Below are positions 1 to 7,869 of a stretch of DNA of 41,029 nt, piece after piece. The first letter of the stretch is position 1; each line of letters opens with the position of its first letter. The notes beneath the pieces are model-generated. The model was not told the DNA's origin. It saw only the letters and a list, made by a program, of their open reading frames with translations, and searched no databases. Source of the stretch: Vampirovibrio sp. (GTDB taxonomy: Bacteria; Cyanobacteriota; Vampirovibrionia; Vampirovibrionales; Vampirovibrionaceae); assembly GCA_021323475.1 (NCBI GenBank), contig JAJQJM010000008.1:1-41029 (forward strand). Direction: 5' to 3'. The translations under genes were made by a program, and so were the position numbers.

Positions 1-1
1 A

Positions 2-271
2 GCATATGCGGTGCATTCCGGTTTTGCGGAGGCCAGTATTTTGGAAATGTCGGTAAATTGCCGTCCCGCCTTGCCGGATAATATGCCTCAAATTCAGGTG
101 GAGGACGGTCTGATTCGAATCAACGGCCTGTATCGGCATGGCTTTTTAATTTCTCCCAAGTTGGTGGAACTGGTGGGTGATTATTTAGCCGATCAAACGA
201 TTCCGTCGGAGTATTCCAATTTATTTTTATATACACACATGGAGGAAGCAGCCTATGCAACTGCTAATTAA
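2..271 (+). CDS. thiO: Glycine oxidase ThiO, C-terminal part (5' end outside window)
   Basis: The reading frame is open from base 2 and gives 89 residues of a protein truncated by the window edge. The stretch CRPALPDNMPQI followed by INGLYRHGFLISP is the typical end of ThiO/DAO-family FAD-dependent oxidases, where the Arg and the HG motif line the active site. ThiO makes dehydroglycine (iminoglycine) from glycine for thiazole synthesis. The identity is supported by the gene order: its last 17 bases overlap thiS, and thiG and thiD-thiE follow. The N-terminal FAD-binding domain cannot be seen. Confidence 0.88.
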   Translation, partial: AYAVHSGFAEASILEMSVNCRPALPDNMPQIQVEDGLIRINGLYRHGFLISPKLVELVGDYLADQTIPSEYSNLFLYTHMEEAAYATAN

Positions 272-455
272 CGGGGAACCGCATCAGATTCAAGATGCCT
301 CAACCTTACAGCAACTGCTGGAAAATTTGGGTTATGAACCGAAGTCGATTGCCGTGGCCATTGATGGCTGCTTTATTCCTCGCCATCAATACGGCACGTT
401 TGAATTGAGTGACCAGCAGGCGCTGGATGTGGTCGCGCCGATGCAAGGAGGCTGA
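255..455 (+). CDS. thiS: Sulfur carrier protein ThiS
   Basis: This is a 66-residue ubiquitin-fold sulfur carrier. It starts MQLLINGEP and ends in the diagnostic APMQGG, so the C-terminal Gly-Gly needed for adenylation and thiocarboxylation is present. Length matches the family (about 65 residues). The start lies inside the end of thiO, with GGAGGAAGC just upstream, which suggests translational coupling. It hands sulfur to ThiG in thiazole formation. The adenylating partner is probably the ThiF/MoeB-like protein encoded convergently at 2782-3939. Confidence 0.95.
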   Translation: MQLLINGEPHQIQDASTLQQLLENLGYEPKSIAVAIDGCFIPRHQYGTFELSDQQALDVVAPMQGG

Positions 456-457
456 AC

Positions 458-1264
458 ATGTGGCACATCGGCGGTGAAACCCTGCAAAGTCGCTTGTTGG
501 TGGGAACAGCCTTGTATCCTTCCCCGGAGGTGATGCTGAAGGCGTTGCAGGTCTCCGGCACCCAAGTGGTTACCGTATCCCTGCGCAGGCAGGCTCCCGG
601 CGCCAGGGGGGGGGAGCAGTTCTGGGGCATGATCCGCTCCCTGAACGTTCATTTATTGCCGAACACCGCTGGCTGCCGAAGCGTGAAAGAAGCGGTCACC
701 ACGGCCCATATGGCCCGTGAGCTGTTTGTTACGAATTGGATCAAACTGGAAGTTATTGGCGATGATTTAACCCTGCAACCCGATCCGTTTGCCTTGGTGG
801 AGGCTACTAAAATCCTGATTCAGGACGGGTTTGAGGTGTTTCCTTATACGACCGAGGATTTCATCGTGGCTCAGCGGCTGGTGGAAGCGGGTTGTTCGAT
901 TTTAATGCCCTGGGCCGCCCCCATTGGCACCGGCAAAGGGCTAATGAATCCGTATGCCTTGAAGCTGTTACGTTCCCGGTTTCCACAGGTTCAACTCATC
1001 GCGGATGCGGGCATCGGTTTGCCCTCCCATGCGGCGCAGGTGATGGAACTGGGTTTTGATGGTGTGTTGCTGAATTCAGCCATCGCATTGGCGGATGATC
1101 CGGTGACAATGGCGAAGGCTTTTGCGTTGGCGGTAGAAGCCGGGGCCTGTGCTTATCAGGCCGGACCAATGCCACAGCGGGAGTTGGCGGCGCCTAGCAC
1201 ACCCGTGTTGGGAACTCCCTTTTGGCATCAGCAACCCTCTCAAAAACAGGAGATATTTTCATGA
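458..1264 (+). CDS. thiG: Thiazole synthase ThiG
   Basis: This 268-residue TIM-barrel enzyme joins DXP, dehydroglycine and ThiS-thiocarboxylate to make the thiazole phosphate of thiamine. The Schiff-base lysine is K96 in [10 protein letters not shown], and [16 protein letters not shown] and [11 protein letters not shown] are family motifs. Start: ATG at 458 lies two bases after the thiS stop, with AAGGAGG in the end of thiS as ribosome site. The stop overlaps the ATG of the next gene (ATGA). A run of nine G at 606-614 lies in the coding sequence and is a possible slippage or sequencing-error site, but the frame is intact. Confidence 0.95.
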   Translation: MWHIGGETLQSRLLVGTALYPSPEVMLKALQVSGTQVVTVSLRRQAPGARGGEQFWGMIRSLNVHLLPNTAGCRSVKEAVTTAHMARELFVTNWIKLEVIGDDLTLQPDPFALVEATKILIQDGFEVFPYTTEDFIVAQRLVEAGCSILMPWAAPIGTGKGLMNPYALKLLRSRFPQVQLIADAGIGLPSHAAQVMELGFDGVLLNSAIALADDPVTMAKAFALAVEAGACAYQAGPMPQRELAAPSTPVLGTPFWHQQPSQKQEIFS

Positions 1265-2769
1265 GTGGCAGACCCATCGTCTGGACGATTGCCGGCTCGG
1301 ATTCCGGCGGCGGTGCTGGAATTCAGGCGGATCTCAAAACCATGAACGCCTTGGGTGTGCATGGCTGCTCGGTCATCACCGCGCTGACGGCGCAAAATAC
1401 GACGCAGGTTTCTGAGGTTGAATATCCGTCTCCGGGCATTTTAAATGCACAACTGGAGGCATTGGCGGCAGATCTGCCTCCGACTGCAATTAAATTAGGT
1501 ATGTTGGGCAATGCTGAATCTATACGGATAATTGCGAAGACGCTTAGCTCGTTGAATTGCCCGATCATCTGTGATCCGGTGATGGTGTCCAGCAGTGGGC
1601 ATATGTTGTTGGAGCAAGACGCCATCCCTGCAATGATAGATCGCCTGTTTCCCCAGGTTCACCTGTTGACTCCGAATTTAACTGAAGCGGCTTTGCTCAC
1701 CGGACGCACCCTAAATACCACTGAAGACATTGAACTGGCGGCGCAGGATTTGTTGAGTAACGGCGTTCCTTCCGTCTTGATTAAGGGCGGACATGCAAAC
1801 GGGAATGGACACGGATCTGACAATTTCAGCCAAGATTACTGGACCAATGGGCACGAGCATGCCTGGCTGACCAGCCCACGCCAATCATCACGTCATACGC
1901 ATGGCACCGGCTGCACGTTGTCTGCGGCCATAGCCGCCTGTCTGGGCCTGGGTTTTGACGATCGGGACGCCCTGGTGATTGCCAAGGCCTATGTCAATCA
2001 GGGTATCCGCAATGCACCGCATGTGGGTGCTGGCAATGGTCCGCTGGCCCATTTGGGCTGGCCGGAAGCCTATGAGGACATGCCTTGGCTGACATCCAAT
2101 CAGGAAGCTGCCATAGAACGACTGTATTTTTCGGATTGCGGGGAAACGCCGCTGGGGTTTTATCCCATTGTCAACCGGCTGGCATGGCTGGAACAATTGC
2201 TCCCCTTAGGCGTTTCCACGATTCAGTTGCGCATCAAAGATTTATCCGGTGAGGATTTGGAGCGGGAAATCGCGCAAGCGGCCGCGTTGGCGAAACAATA
2301 CCAGTGTCGGCTGTTCATCAACGATTACTGGGAGTTGGCGATTAAATACGATGCCTACGGGGTGCATCTGGGGCAGGAGGATTTAAATGACGCCGACTTG
2401 CGGGCCATTCATCAGGCCGGGCTCCGGCTGGGCATCAGTACTCACTGTTATTCGGAAGTGGCGCGGGCCTTGGCGGTTCACCCGTCCTACCTGGCGATTG
2501 GCCCCATTTTTCCAACCACCACCAAGGCGATGCGGTTTGCGCCGCAAGGCTTGGAAGCGGCTCGCCGTTGGCGCAGAACATTACCTTACCCGTTGGTGGC
2601 GATTGCGGGCATTTTTCTGGAAAATGCCCAAGCGGTGCTTGAAACAGGCGTGGACGGCATTGCCGTGGTGCGAGATATTGTAAACTCACCGGATGTGCCT
2701 GCCCAGGTTCATCGTTGGCTCAATTTATTTGAGAAAAAGAACGCAGCTAAGCCATTCAGCCTGTGTTAA
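1261..2769 (+). CDS. thiDE: Bifunctional HMP kinase / thiamine-phosphate synthase (ThiD-ThiE fusion)
   Basis: This 502-residue protein has two catalytic domains. Residues 1 to about 265 are ThiD (HMP and HMP-P kinase of the ribokinase fold), with GSDSGGGAG at 12-20, [18 protein letters not shown] and the anion-hole [10 protein letters not shown]. From about 305 to the end is ThiE (thiamine-phosphate synthase), with [37 protein letters not shown] and VAIAGI. The fusion makes HMP-PP and couples it with thiazole phosphate. I chose ATG 1261, which overlaps the thiG stop by four bases, over an in-frame start 39 bases earlier inside thiG. Together with thiO, thiS and thiG it forms a compact operon. 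Confidence 0.93.
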   Translation: MSGRPIVWTIAGSDSGGGAGIQADLKTMNALGVHGCSVITALTAQNTTQVSEVEYPSPGILNAQLEALAADLPPTAIKLGMLGNAESIRIIAKTLSSLNCPIICDPVMVSSSGHMLLEQDAIPAMIDRLFPQVHLLTPNLTEAALLTGRTLNTTEDIELAAQDLLSNGVPSVLIKGGHANGNGHGSDNFSQDYWTNGHEHAWLTSPRQSSRHTHGTGCTLSAAIAACLGLGFDDRDALVIAKAYVNQGIRNAPHVGAGNGPLAHLGWPEAYEDMPWLTSNQEAAIERLYFSDCGETPLGFYPIVNRLAWLEQLLPLGVSTIQLRIKDLSGEDLEREIAQAAALAKQYQCRLFINDYWELAIKYDAYGVHLGQEDLNDADLRAIHQAGLRLGISTHCYSEVARALAVHPSYLAIGPIFPTTTKAMRFAPQGLEAARRWRRTLPYPLVAIAGIFLENAQAVLETGVDGIAVVRDIVNSPDVPAQVHRWLNLFEKKNAAKPFSLC

Positions 2770-2781
2770 GACAGATTTTTG

Positions 2782-3939
2782 TCAGGTCGGTATCACTATG
2801 TTGCCGGTCCAACCTGCAATTCCCCCTTGCAGGCTGAAACAGTTTTGGTAACCTAACGATTTTAAAATTCGGGTGGCTTCCAGGCTGCGCTGGCCTTTTT
2901 GGCAGTAACTCAAAATAGTGGTGTTCAGAGACAATGCGACGGCTCGCTCAAGCCGATCGATTTCCCGAGTGAGCAAGCCCAAAGGCAAATGAAGCGCATT
3001 AGGGATATGTCCGGCTAAAAATTCAAAATCCTCGCGCACATCCACTAAAATGGCGCCTTGGGCCAACAGACTTTGCGCCTGGATCGGATTCACTTCACGG
3101 GTCGATGCGTCAGCATGTTTCTCATTGGCGCTTGGCGGGCAGACCGTCTGATATTCCTGAACGTCATGAATGGTCGGATTTTTACCGCATAACGGGCAAT
3201 TCTGATCCGCAGATAATTCGACGTGGCGCAAGCTCTGGGCGAGCGCGTCATAAATCAGCAAGTTCCCCTGGGCGGCGCATGGCAGATTGGAAAGATATTT
3301 AATCGCTTCGGTGGCCATCATCAATCCGGCTGTGCCTGGCACAACCCCCAGAACCCCGATTTCGGCGCAAGGGGCCAGCGCATTTTGAGACGGAGGCTCT
3401 TGAAACACGCAGCGGTAACAGGCTCCTTTGCCGGGAACAAATAGCGAAATCTGCGCCTCGTATTCGTAAACCGCGCCCTGTAATAGGGGGATGCGATGCA
3501 AAAAACAGGCGTCGGCTAATAAAAACCGGGTTGAAAAATTGTCCGAGCCGTCCAGCACCAGATCATATTGACGAATTAATTCCCCAACATTGCTTTCATT
3601 CAACCGTTGAGCGTGAGCCTGATAAGTTACCAGCGGATTAATGCCGCGCATGGAAGCAATCAGGCTGTCCACCTTGCATTGGCCGATATCATCGACGCCA
3701 TGCGCGATTTGGCGTTGCAAATTGCTTCGGTCCACTCGGTCGAAATCGACCACCCCGATGGTTCCCACACCGGAAGCCGCCAAATACAGCCCAATGGGGC
3801 ATCCCAGTCCGCCTGCGCCAATCAGCAACACCTTGGCCGATTTCAGGCGAAGCTGCTTTTCTAAGCCGAATCCCGGCAATTTTAAATGCCGACTGTATTG
3901 TTCCAGTTCAACCGCGCTCAGGCCAATGGTGGACGACAT
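2782..3939 (-). CDS. ThiF/MoeB-type adenylyltransferase with C-terminal rhodanese domain
   Basis: A 385-residue protein in the MoeB/ThiF (E1-like) family, which adenylates and sulfurates the C-terminal Gly-Gly of ThiS or MoaD. Visible are the ATP-binding GAGGLGCP, the DRSNLQRQ arginine pair, the zinc cysteines CYRC and CPLC, and a C-terminal rhodanese domain with the persulfide cysteine in YCQKGQRS. The layout matches MoeZ/MOCS3-type proteins that supply their own sulfur. Start is ATG 3939 preceded by AAAGGAGAGG; an upstream in-frame extension to 4035 lacks such a site. It is convergent with the thi operon, only 12 bases apart, so serving ThiS is likely, but it could also serve molybdopterin synthesis. 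Confidence 0.9.
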   Translation of the reverse strand: MSSTIGLSAVELEQYSRHLKLPGFGLEKQLRLKSAKVLLIGAGGLGCPIGLYLAASGVGTIGVVDFDRVDRSNLQRQIAHGVDDIGQCKVDSLIASMRGINPLVTYQAHAQRLNESNVGELIRQYDLVLDGSDNFSTRFLLADACFLHRIPLLQGAVYEYEAQISLFVPGKGACYRCVFQEPPSQNALAPCAEIGVLGVVPGTAGLMMATEAIKYLSNLPCAAQGNLLIYDALAQSLRHVELSADQNCPLCGKNPTIHDVQEYQTVCPPSANEKHADASTREVNPIQAQSLLAQGAILVDVREDFEFLAGHIPNALHLPLGLLTREIDRLERAVALSLNTTILSYCQKGQRSLEATRILKSLGYQNCFSLQGGIAGWTGNIVIPT

Positions 3940-4098
3940 GATTATCCTCTCCTTTCCGAAGGGATTATACGTTAAAAACGCCGCTCCATAAAGCGGTTGA
4001 GACAATTCTCTGAAGCTTTTATGTGTCGGAATCATTCTTGTAAACCTGTGCTATGCTGAGCATAAGAGCGTCGAGGGAAACAGGACGAGCAGAGCAGC

Positions 4099-5790
4099 TT
4101 GAGTGAACGGATGAATGAAATGACTGGCAGCCATTGGAAAAAAATAGGGATCGTTTCGAGTGTTCTTCTTTTGGTCGGGTTATTGGCCGTGATGTATGCG
4201 CCATTAATCGATTCCCAGGTGCTTGGGTTTTTGCACGATGATGGCGTATACGCCATTGTCGCCAACGCTCTTGCTGCGGGAAAAGGCTTTACCCTGCCGC
4301 ATGTGCCGGGTAGTCTGGCGCAAATAAAATACCCGATTGTTTATCCGTTGTTGTTGGCATTGGGCTGGCTGCTCAATCCGGTATTCCCGGCTAATCTCCC
4401 AGTCCTGCATTGGCTGACCACCGGTATCGGTATTGCGGGGATTGGAGTGCTGGCTTGGTACTTACGGGCTGTAAAGGCTTGTAGCGTGATCATTTCCGTT
4501 TTAATTGCCATTTTGGTCGCGTTTAATTTCTTTTTCTTGTTCTATGCCACCTCGTTGATGTCCGAAGCGCCTTATTTTTTGCTTTCATTATTAACGGTTT
4601 TCGTGGCGGAAAAATATCTCCAGAAACCGTCCCGCAAATGGCTGGTTGTTACAGTGGCGCTATCGGCGCTGGCGTTTCATGTTCGCACCATTGGGTTTGT
4701 TTTGGTTGGCGCCATTTGGCTTTTTTTAATTCTGCAAAAACGGTGGAAGGAATCTGCGCTTTACCTTCTGGGAGCCTTGGCTTGCACGGTACTGCCCTGG
4801 GGGCTTTGGGTGAAAGGTCACCTGCCGGCTCCGGATGCGTTTAATTATCCACTGGTCTATGTTTATGGTGGTTATGCCCCGGAGTACGCAATTAATGCCC
4901 CTCATGATCCGATAATATTCATGCAGGCTGTAGTGGAAAAAGGCATATTGCCGCTGTTTGACGCAGCCCTGTTATTGATGTTTCCCCTGCTGACCAATCA
5001 ATTCGGCAGTGTTCCAATGCTGCTAACGTTCCTGGGATTCATAGGTGCGGCCCTGTTATTGGCGAAGGGTTTGTTTCATCTCAGAATCAGGCAATTCAGC
5101 GTATCAGGCCTTTATGTCACGTTCTATTTAATGGTTACCGCAGGGTGGCTGTATCCGGGGCAGGCTGCCCGGTTTTTGCTGATGATCCTGCCCTGGTTAT
5201 GGCTGTATTTTTTTCAGTTCATGCAAAATGGTTGTGTCAATACTTCGCGGTTTAAAATGCGAATGAAACAAGCCCTGCTGATCGTTTTTGTGGCGTTTGT
5301 TACGATCTGGCCATCGGTTCAAGGCTATCAACTCCTGCATCGCATGCGAGCCAATCATTGGCTGGAACCCTCCGGCCAAGCGGCTTCTCTGTGGCCGGAT
5401 TATCAGGCCGCGTTCGAGTTTATCCGCGCGAAAACAAATTCGAATGACAGGGTTGCCGGCATCTGGGATCCGGCTGTGTATCTGTATACCCAACGACCTT
5501 CATTCGGGCTGTTTACATCGGCGTTGCAACCGGTGAAAGGTCAAATCACGGCTGAGTCCGTCAATCGGCTATTTAACAGTTTAAGGCACTATGGGGTGGA
5601 CTATGTGCTGGATGAGCCGTTTTTGCTGAATCAGGAACTCAAGGCTCCGCATAATCCGGTTGTCGAGGTATTAAAAAGCCAATACCCCAAAGCGTTTCAG
5701 CCGGTCTATCAGTCGCCGCACCAGTGGATTACCGTTTATAAGCTCACGGATAAATCGCTGGCACCTACGCGCGGTTCACTACGTGAATGA
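4099..5790 (+). CDS. Membrane glycosyltransferase, GT-C/PMT-like
   Basis: A 563-residue polytopic membrane protein with about ten hydrophobic segments and a soluble C-terminal tail of about 130 residues. HDDGVYAIVANALAAGKG after the first membrane span, followed by KYPIVYPLLLALG, matches the acidic first extracytoplasmic loop of PMT/ArnT-like glycosyltransferases that use polyprenyl-phosphate sugars. It probably glycosylates a lipid or exported protein; the substrate is unknown. The start is uncertain: TTG 4099, ATG 4111 or ATG 4120, none with a strong ribosome site. Its 3' end overlaps the convergent prephenate dehydratase gene by 26 bases. Confidence 0.75.
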   Translation: MSERMNEMTGSHWKKIGIVSSVLLLVGLLAVMYAPLIDSQVLGFLHDDGVYAIVANALAAGKGFTLPHVPGSLAQIKYPIVYPLLLALGWLLNPVFPANLPVLHWLTTGIGIAGIGVLAWYLRAVKACSVIISVLIAILVAFNFFFLFYATSLMSEAPYFLLSLLTVFVAEKYLQKPSRKWLVVTVALSALAFHVRTIGFVLVGAIWLFLILQKRWKESALYLLGALACTVLPWGLWVKGHLPAPDAFNYPLVYVYGGYAPEYAINAPHDPIIFMQAVVEKGILPLFDAALLLMFPLLTNQFGSVPMLLTFLGFIGAALLLAKGLFHLRIRQFSVSGLYVTFYLMVTAGWLYPGQAARFLLMILPWLWLYFFQFMQNGCVNTSRFKMRMKQALLIVFVAFVTIWPSVQGYQLLHRMRANHWLEPSGQAASLWPDYQAAFEFIRAKTNSNDRVAGIWDPAVYLYTQRPSFGLFTSALQPVKGQITAESVNRLFNSLRHYGVDYVLDEPFLLNQELKAPHNPVVEVLKSQYPKAFQPVYQSPHQWITVYKLTDKSLAPTRGSLRE

Positions 5791-6412
5791 AGCGGGTGTA
5801 GTTCTGCTCGGCGTCCTGTAAATTATCTTCAATAATTTGCAGGCCATAAATATCGGCCAGCACTTTGCTGCCCATAACCGCCGTATTGTCCGATAATTTG
5901 TGAGTCGCCAAGGCTTCCGCCGTTTTGGCGTTGTCCACCCATTCGCCTTCCCCGGAGGTCTGTTTGAAATGGGGATATTTATTTTTCAGATTGGTTTTGC
6001 ATTGGGCTAAAACTTGAGGGTGGCACATAATGGTGTCGATTTTGGAAAAATCCTGATCGGGCCGAATCATCAACGCATGCGCAATTTTAATCTCGAATTC
6101 TTCCACAATCTCAACCGGGGCATGCTCCAGTGCGGTAGTGGTTTCTTCCACGTAGCCGCCTACGGAATTATAAATCGCGCATTGCCCACGGTCGATTTCG
6201 CCTTGCTGGAGGGCTTGCATGACGTTGTCGGACGTATAGAGATATTTAATGTCGTAATCGGTAATGCCTTTATTTTTCAGGTAGAAATTGACGGCTTCTT
6301 CATTAAAGCTGCCTTGGCCACCTTGAATGCCGATGATTAATGTGGATGTTGCGTTGGAAGAGAGGGTTTGGGAAGGTTGAGCGGTACGGATGGAATAGTC
6401 GGGTTCGGTCAT
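5765..6412 (-). CDS. pheA: Prephenate dehydratase, catalytic domain only
   Basis: This 215-residue protein converts prephenate to phenylpyruvate on the phenylalanine branch. It has the N-terminal GIQGGQGSFNEEA (about 28-40), the central CHPQVLAQC and the catalytic TRF triplet at 206-208, all typical of the dehydratase domain. The protein ends just after TRF, so the usual C-terminal ACT domain for phenylalanine feedback is missing. Its ATG overlaps the stop of the chorismate mutase gene (ATGA). It is the last gene of the five-gene aromatic operon, and the attenuator ahead of that operon may replace the missing allosteric control. Confidence 0.85.
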   Translation of the reverse strand: MTEPDYSIRTAQPSQTLSSNATSTLIIGIQGGQGSFNEEAVNFYLKNKGITDYDIKYLYTSDNVMQALQQGEIDRGQCAIYNSVGGYVEETTTALEHAPVEIVEEFEIKIAHALMIRPDQDFSKIDTIMCHPQVLAQCKTNLKNKYPHFKQTSGEGEWVDNAKTAEALATHKLSDNTAVMGSKVLADIYGLQIIEDNLQDAEQNYTRFIHVVNRA

Positions 6413-6759
6413 GAATGCGGCTCGCTATTGCTTTCTAAATGTAAACTGTACTCGTGAATTAAATGATACAAAGTTTCCACGAATTCGGGACAGATTCCCA
6501 GCGTTTCGGCGCGGGCAATATTGGTTTGCAGAACCTGCTGCCAACGTGTGCTGTCCAGGGGTTCCAGCCCGCGGGATTTTTTGTATTTCCCGATTTGATC
6601 CACCAATTGAGCCCGTTTAGCCAACGTTTCCAGCAACGTCGCGTCCAGCGCGTCAATCTGCTCGCGGAGGGCTTTCAGTTCATTCGCCTGTTGTTCTTTG
6701 TGCCGATTGTCGTTTTTTCTCATAGTCAGCATTTCAGTTATCCGCATTTCATTCATCAT
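6409..6759 (-). CDS. Chorismate mutase, AroQ type
   Basis: A 116-residue, all-helical AroQ-class chorismate mutase (chorismate to prephenate). The core runs from about residue 30: LREQIDALDATLLETLAKR gives the two arginines (R32, R49) seen in the family, followed by KYKKSRGL and LDSTRWQQVL. The residue after R72 is Trp where the E. coli enzyme has its catalytic Glu, and the Gln of the last helix appears replaced by Glu; this alignment is by eye. The start is uncertain because several ATGs occur in the first 13 codons. It sits 8 bases after aroC and overlaps the prephenate dehydratase gene by four bases, which supports the role. Confidence 0.82.
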   Translation of the reverse strand: MMNEMRITEMLTMRKNDNRHKEQQANELKALREQIDALDATLLETLAKRAQLVDQIGKYKKSRGLEPLDSTRWQQVLQTNIARAETLGICPEFVETLYHLIHEYSLHLESNSEPHS

Positions 6760-6767
6760 AATTGAAT

Positions 6768-7853
6768 TTACCCATTCTGAGCTTTATTGCGTAAATAGTG
6801 ATCCATTAGTACCAGGGCGGCCATGGATTCCACGATGGGTACCGCGCGAGGCAACACACACGGATCATGACGTCCGGTAGCCTCTATGACGGTTTCTTCC
6901 TGGGCCTGGTTCACGGTATTCTGACTTTTGCGAATGGTAGAGGTCGGCTTGACCGCCACTCGGAAATAGATGGTTTCTCCGCTGGAAATACCGCCCAGTA
7001 CACCACCGGCGTTATTGGTGCGGGTGCGTACCTGTTCGCCTTCCGTGTAAAATTCGTCGTTGTGCTGGCTTCCCCGGAGCGCGGAGCCTGCAAAGCCGGA
7101 GCCGATTTCAAACCCTTTGACGGCATTAATGCTCAGCATGGCCTTGCCCAAATCGGCGTGTAATTTATCGAAAACCGGCTCACCCAGGCCAACGGGCGTA
7201 TTTTTAATGACGCCGCGAATCACGCCGCCCACGGAATCACCTTCATCCCGAACGGTTTCGATCAGTTCGATCATTTGGGCGGCTATATCCGCATCCGGGC
7301 AGCGCACAATGTTGCTTTCCACCATGTCGGCGGTGACTTGCTCTGAATCGATTTCGGTGCGAATTGGGCCGACCTGCTCCACAAAGGCCAGGAACTCCAT
7401 GCCCAGTTTTTCCTTCAGGAATTTTTTGGCGATGGCGCCTGCAGCAACCCGACCGATGGTTTCCCGCGCGGAAGAGCGACCGCCGCCGCGCCAGTCGCGG
7501 ATGCCATATTTCTGCTGGAATGTATAATCCGCATGACCGGGCCGATATAGGCTTTTGAGGTTATTGTAGTCTTCCGATTTCACATCCTTGTTATGGGCCA
7601 TCAGCATAATAGGCGTGCCGGTGGTTTTCCCGTCCATCAGGCCGGAGAAGATGTGAATTTCATCCTGCTCGTTGCGGGGGGTGGTAATGGCGCTTTGGCC
7701 GGGGCGACGTCGATCCAGCTCCTTCTGAATCTCTTCCTTGGAGATTTCCAGTCCGGGTGGGCAGCCGTCAACGACTACGCCGACCCCGCCCCCGTGGGAT
7801 TCCCCGAAGGTGGTGATTCTGAAGAGATGTCCGAATGAATTTCCCGCAGTCAT
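6768..7853 (-). CDS. aroC: Chorismate synthase AroC
   Basis: This 361-residue enzyme makes chorismate from EPSP and needs reduced FMN. The signature is unmistakable: [14 protein letters not shown] at the N-terminus, [51 protein letters not shown] and [15 protein letters not shown]. Length matches the family (about 360). It is the third gene of the aromatic operon, 16 bases after the AroA-AroK fusion gene. Confidence 0.97.
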   Translation of the reverse strand: MTAGNSFGHLFRITTFGESHGGGVGVVVDGCPPGLEISKEEIQKELDRRRPGQSAITTPRNEQDEIHIFSGLMDGKTTGTPIMLMAHNKDVKSEDYNNLKSLYRPGHADYTFQQKYGIRDWRGGGRSSARETIGRVAAGAIAKKFLKEKLGMEFLAFVEQVGPIRTEIDSEQVTADMVESNIVRCPDADIAAQMIELIETVRDEGDSVGGVIRGVIKNTPVGLGEPVFDKLHADLGKAMLSINAVKGFEIGSGFAGSALRGSQHNDEFYTEGEQVRTRTNNAGGVLGGISSGETIYFRVAVKPTSTIRKSQNTVNQAQEETVIEATGRHDPCVLPRAVPIVESMAALVLMDHYLRNKAQNG

Positions 7854-7869
7854 GGTTCAAAAAATCTTT

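Noticed and set aside
1-460. TPP riboswitch for the thi genes
   Set aside because: No CTGAGA/GAACCTGAT-type elements within the window. If present it would lie upstream of thiO, outside.
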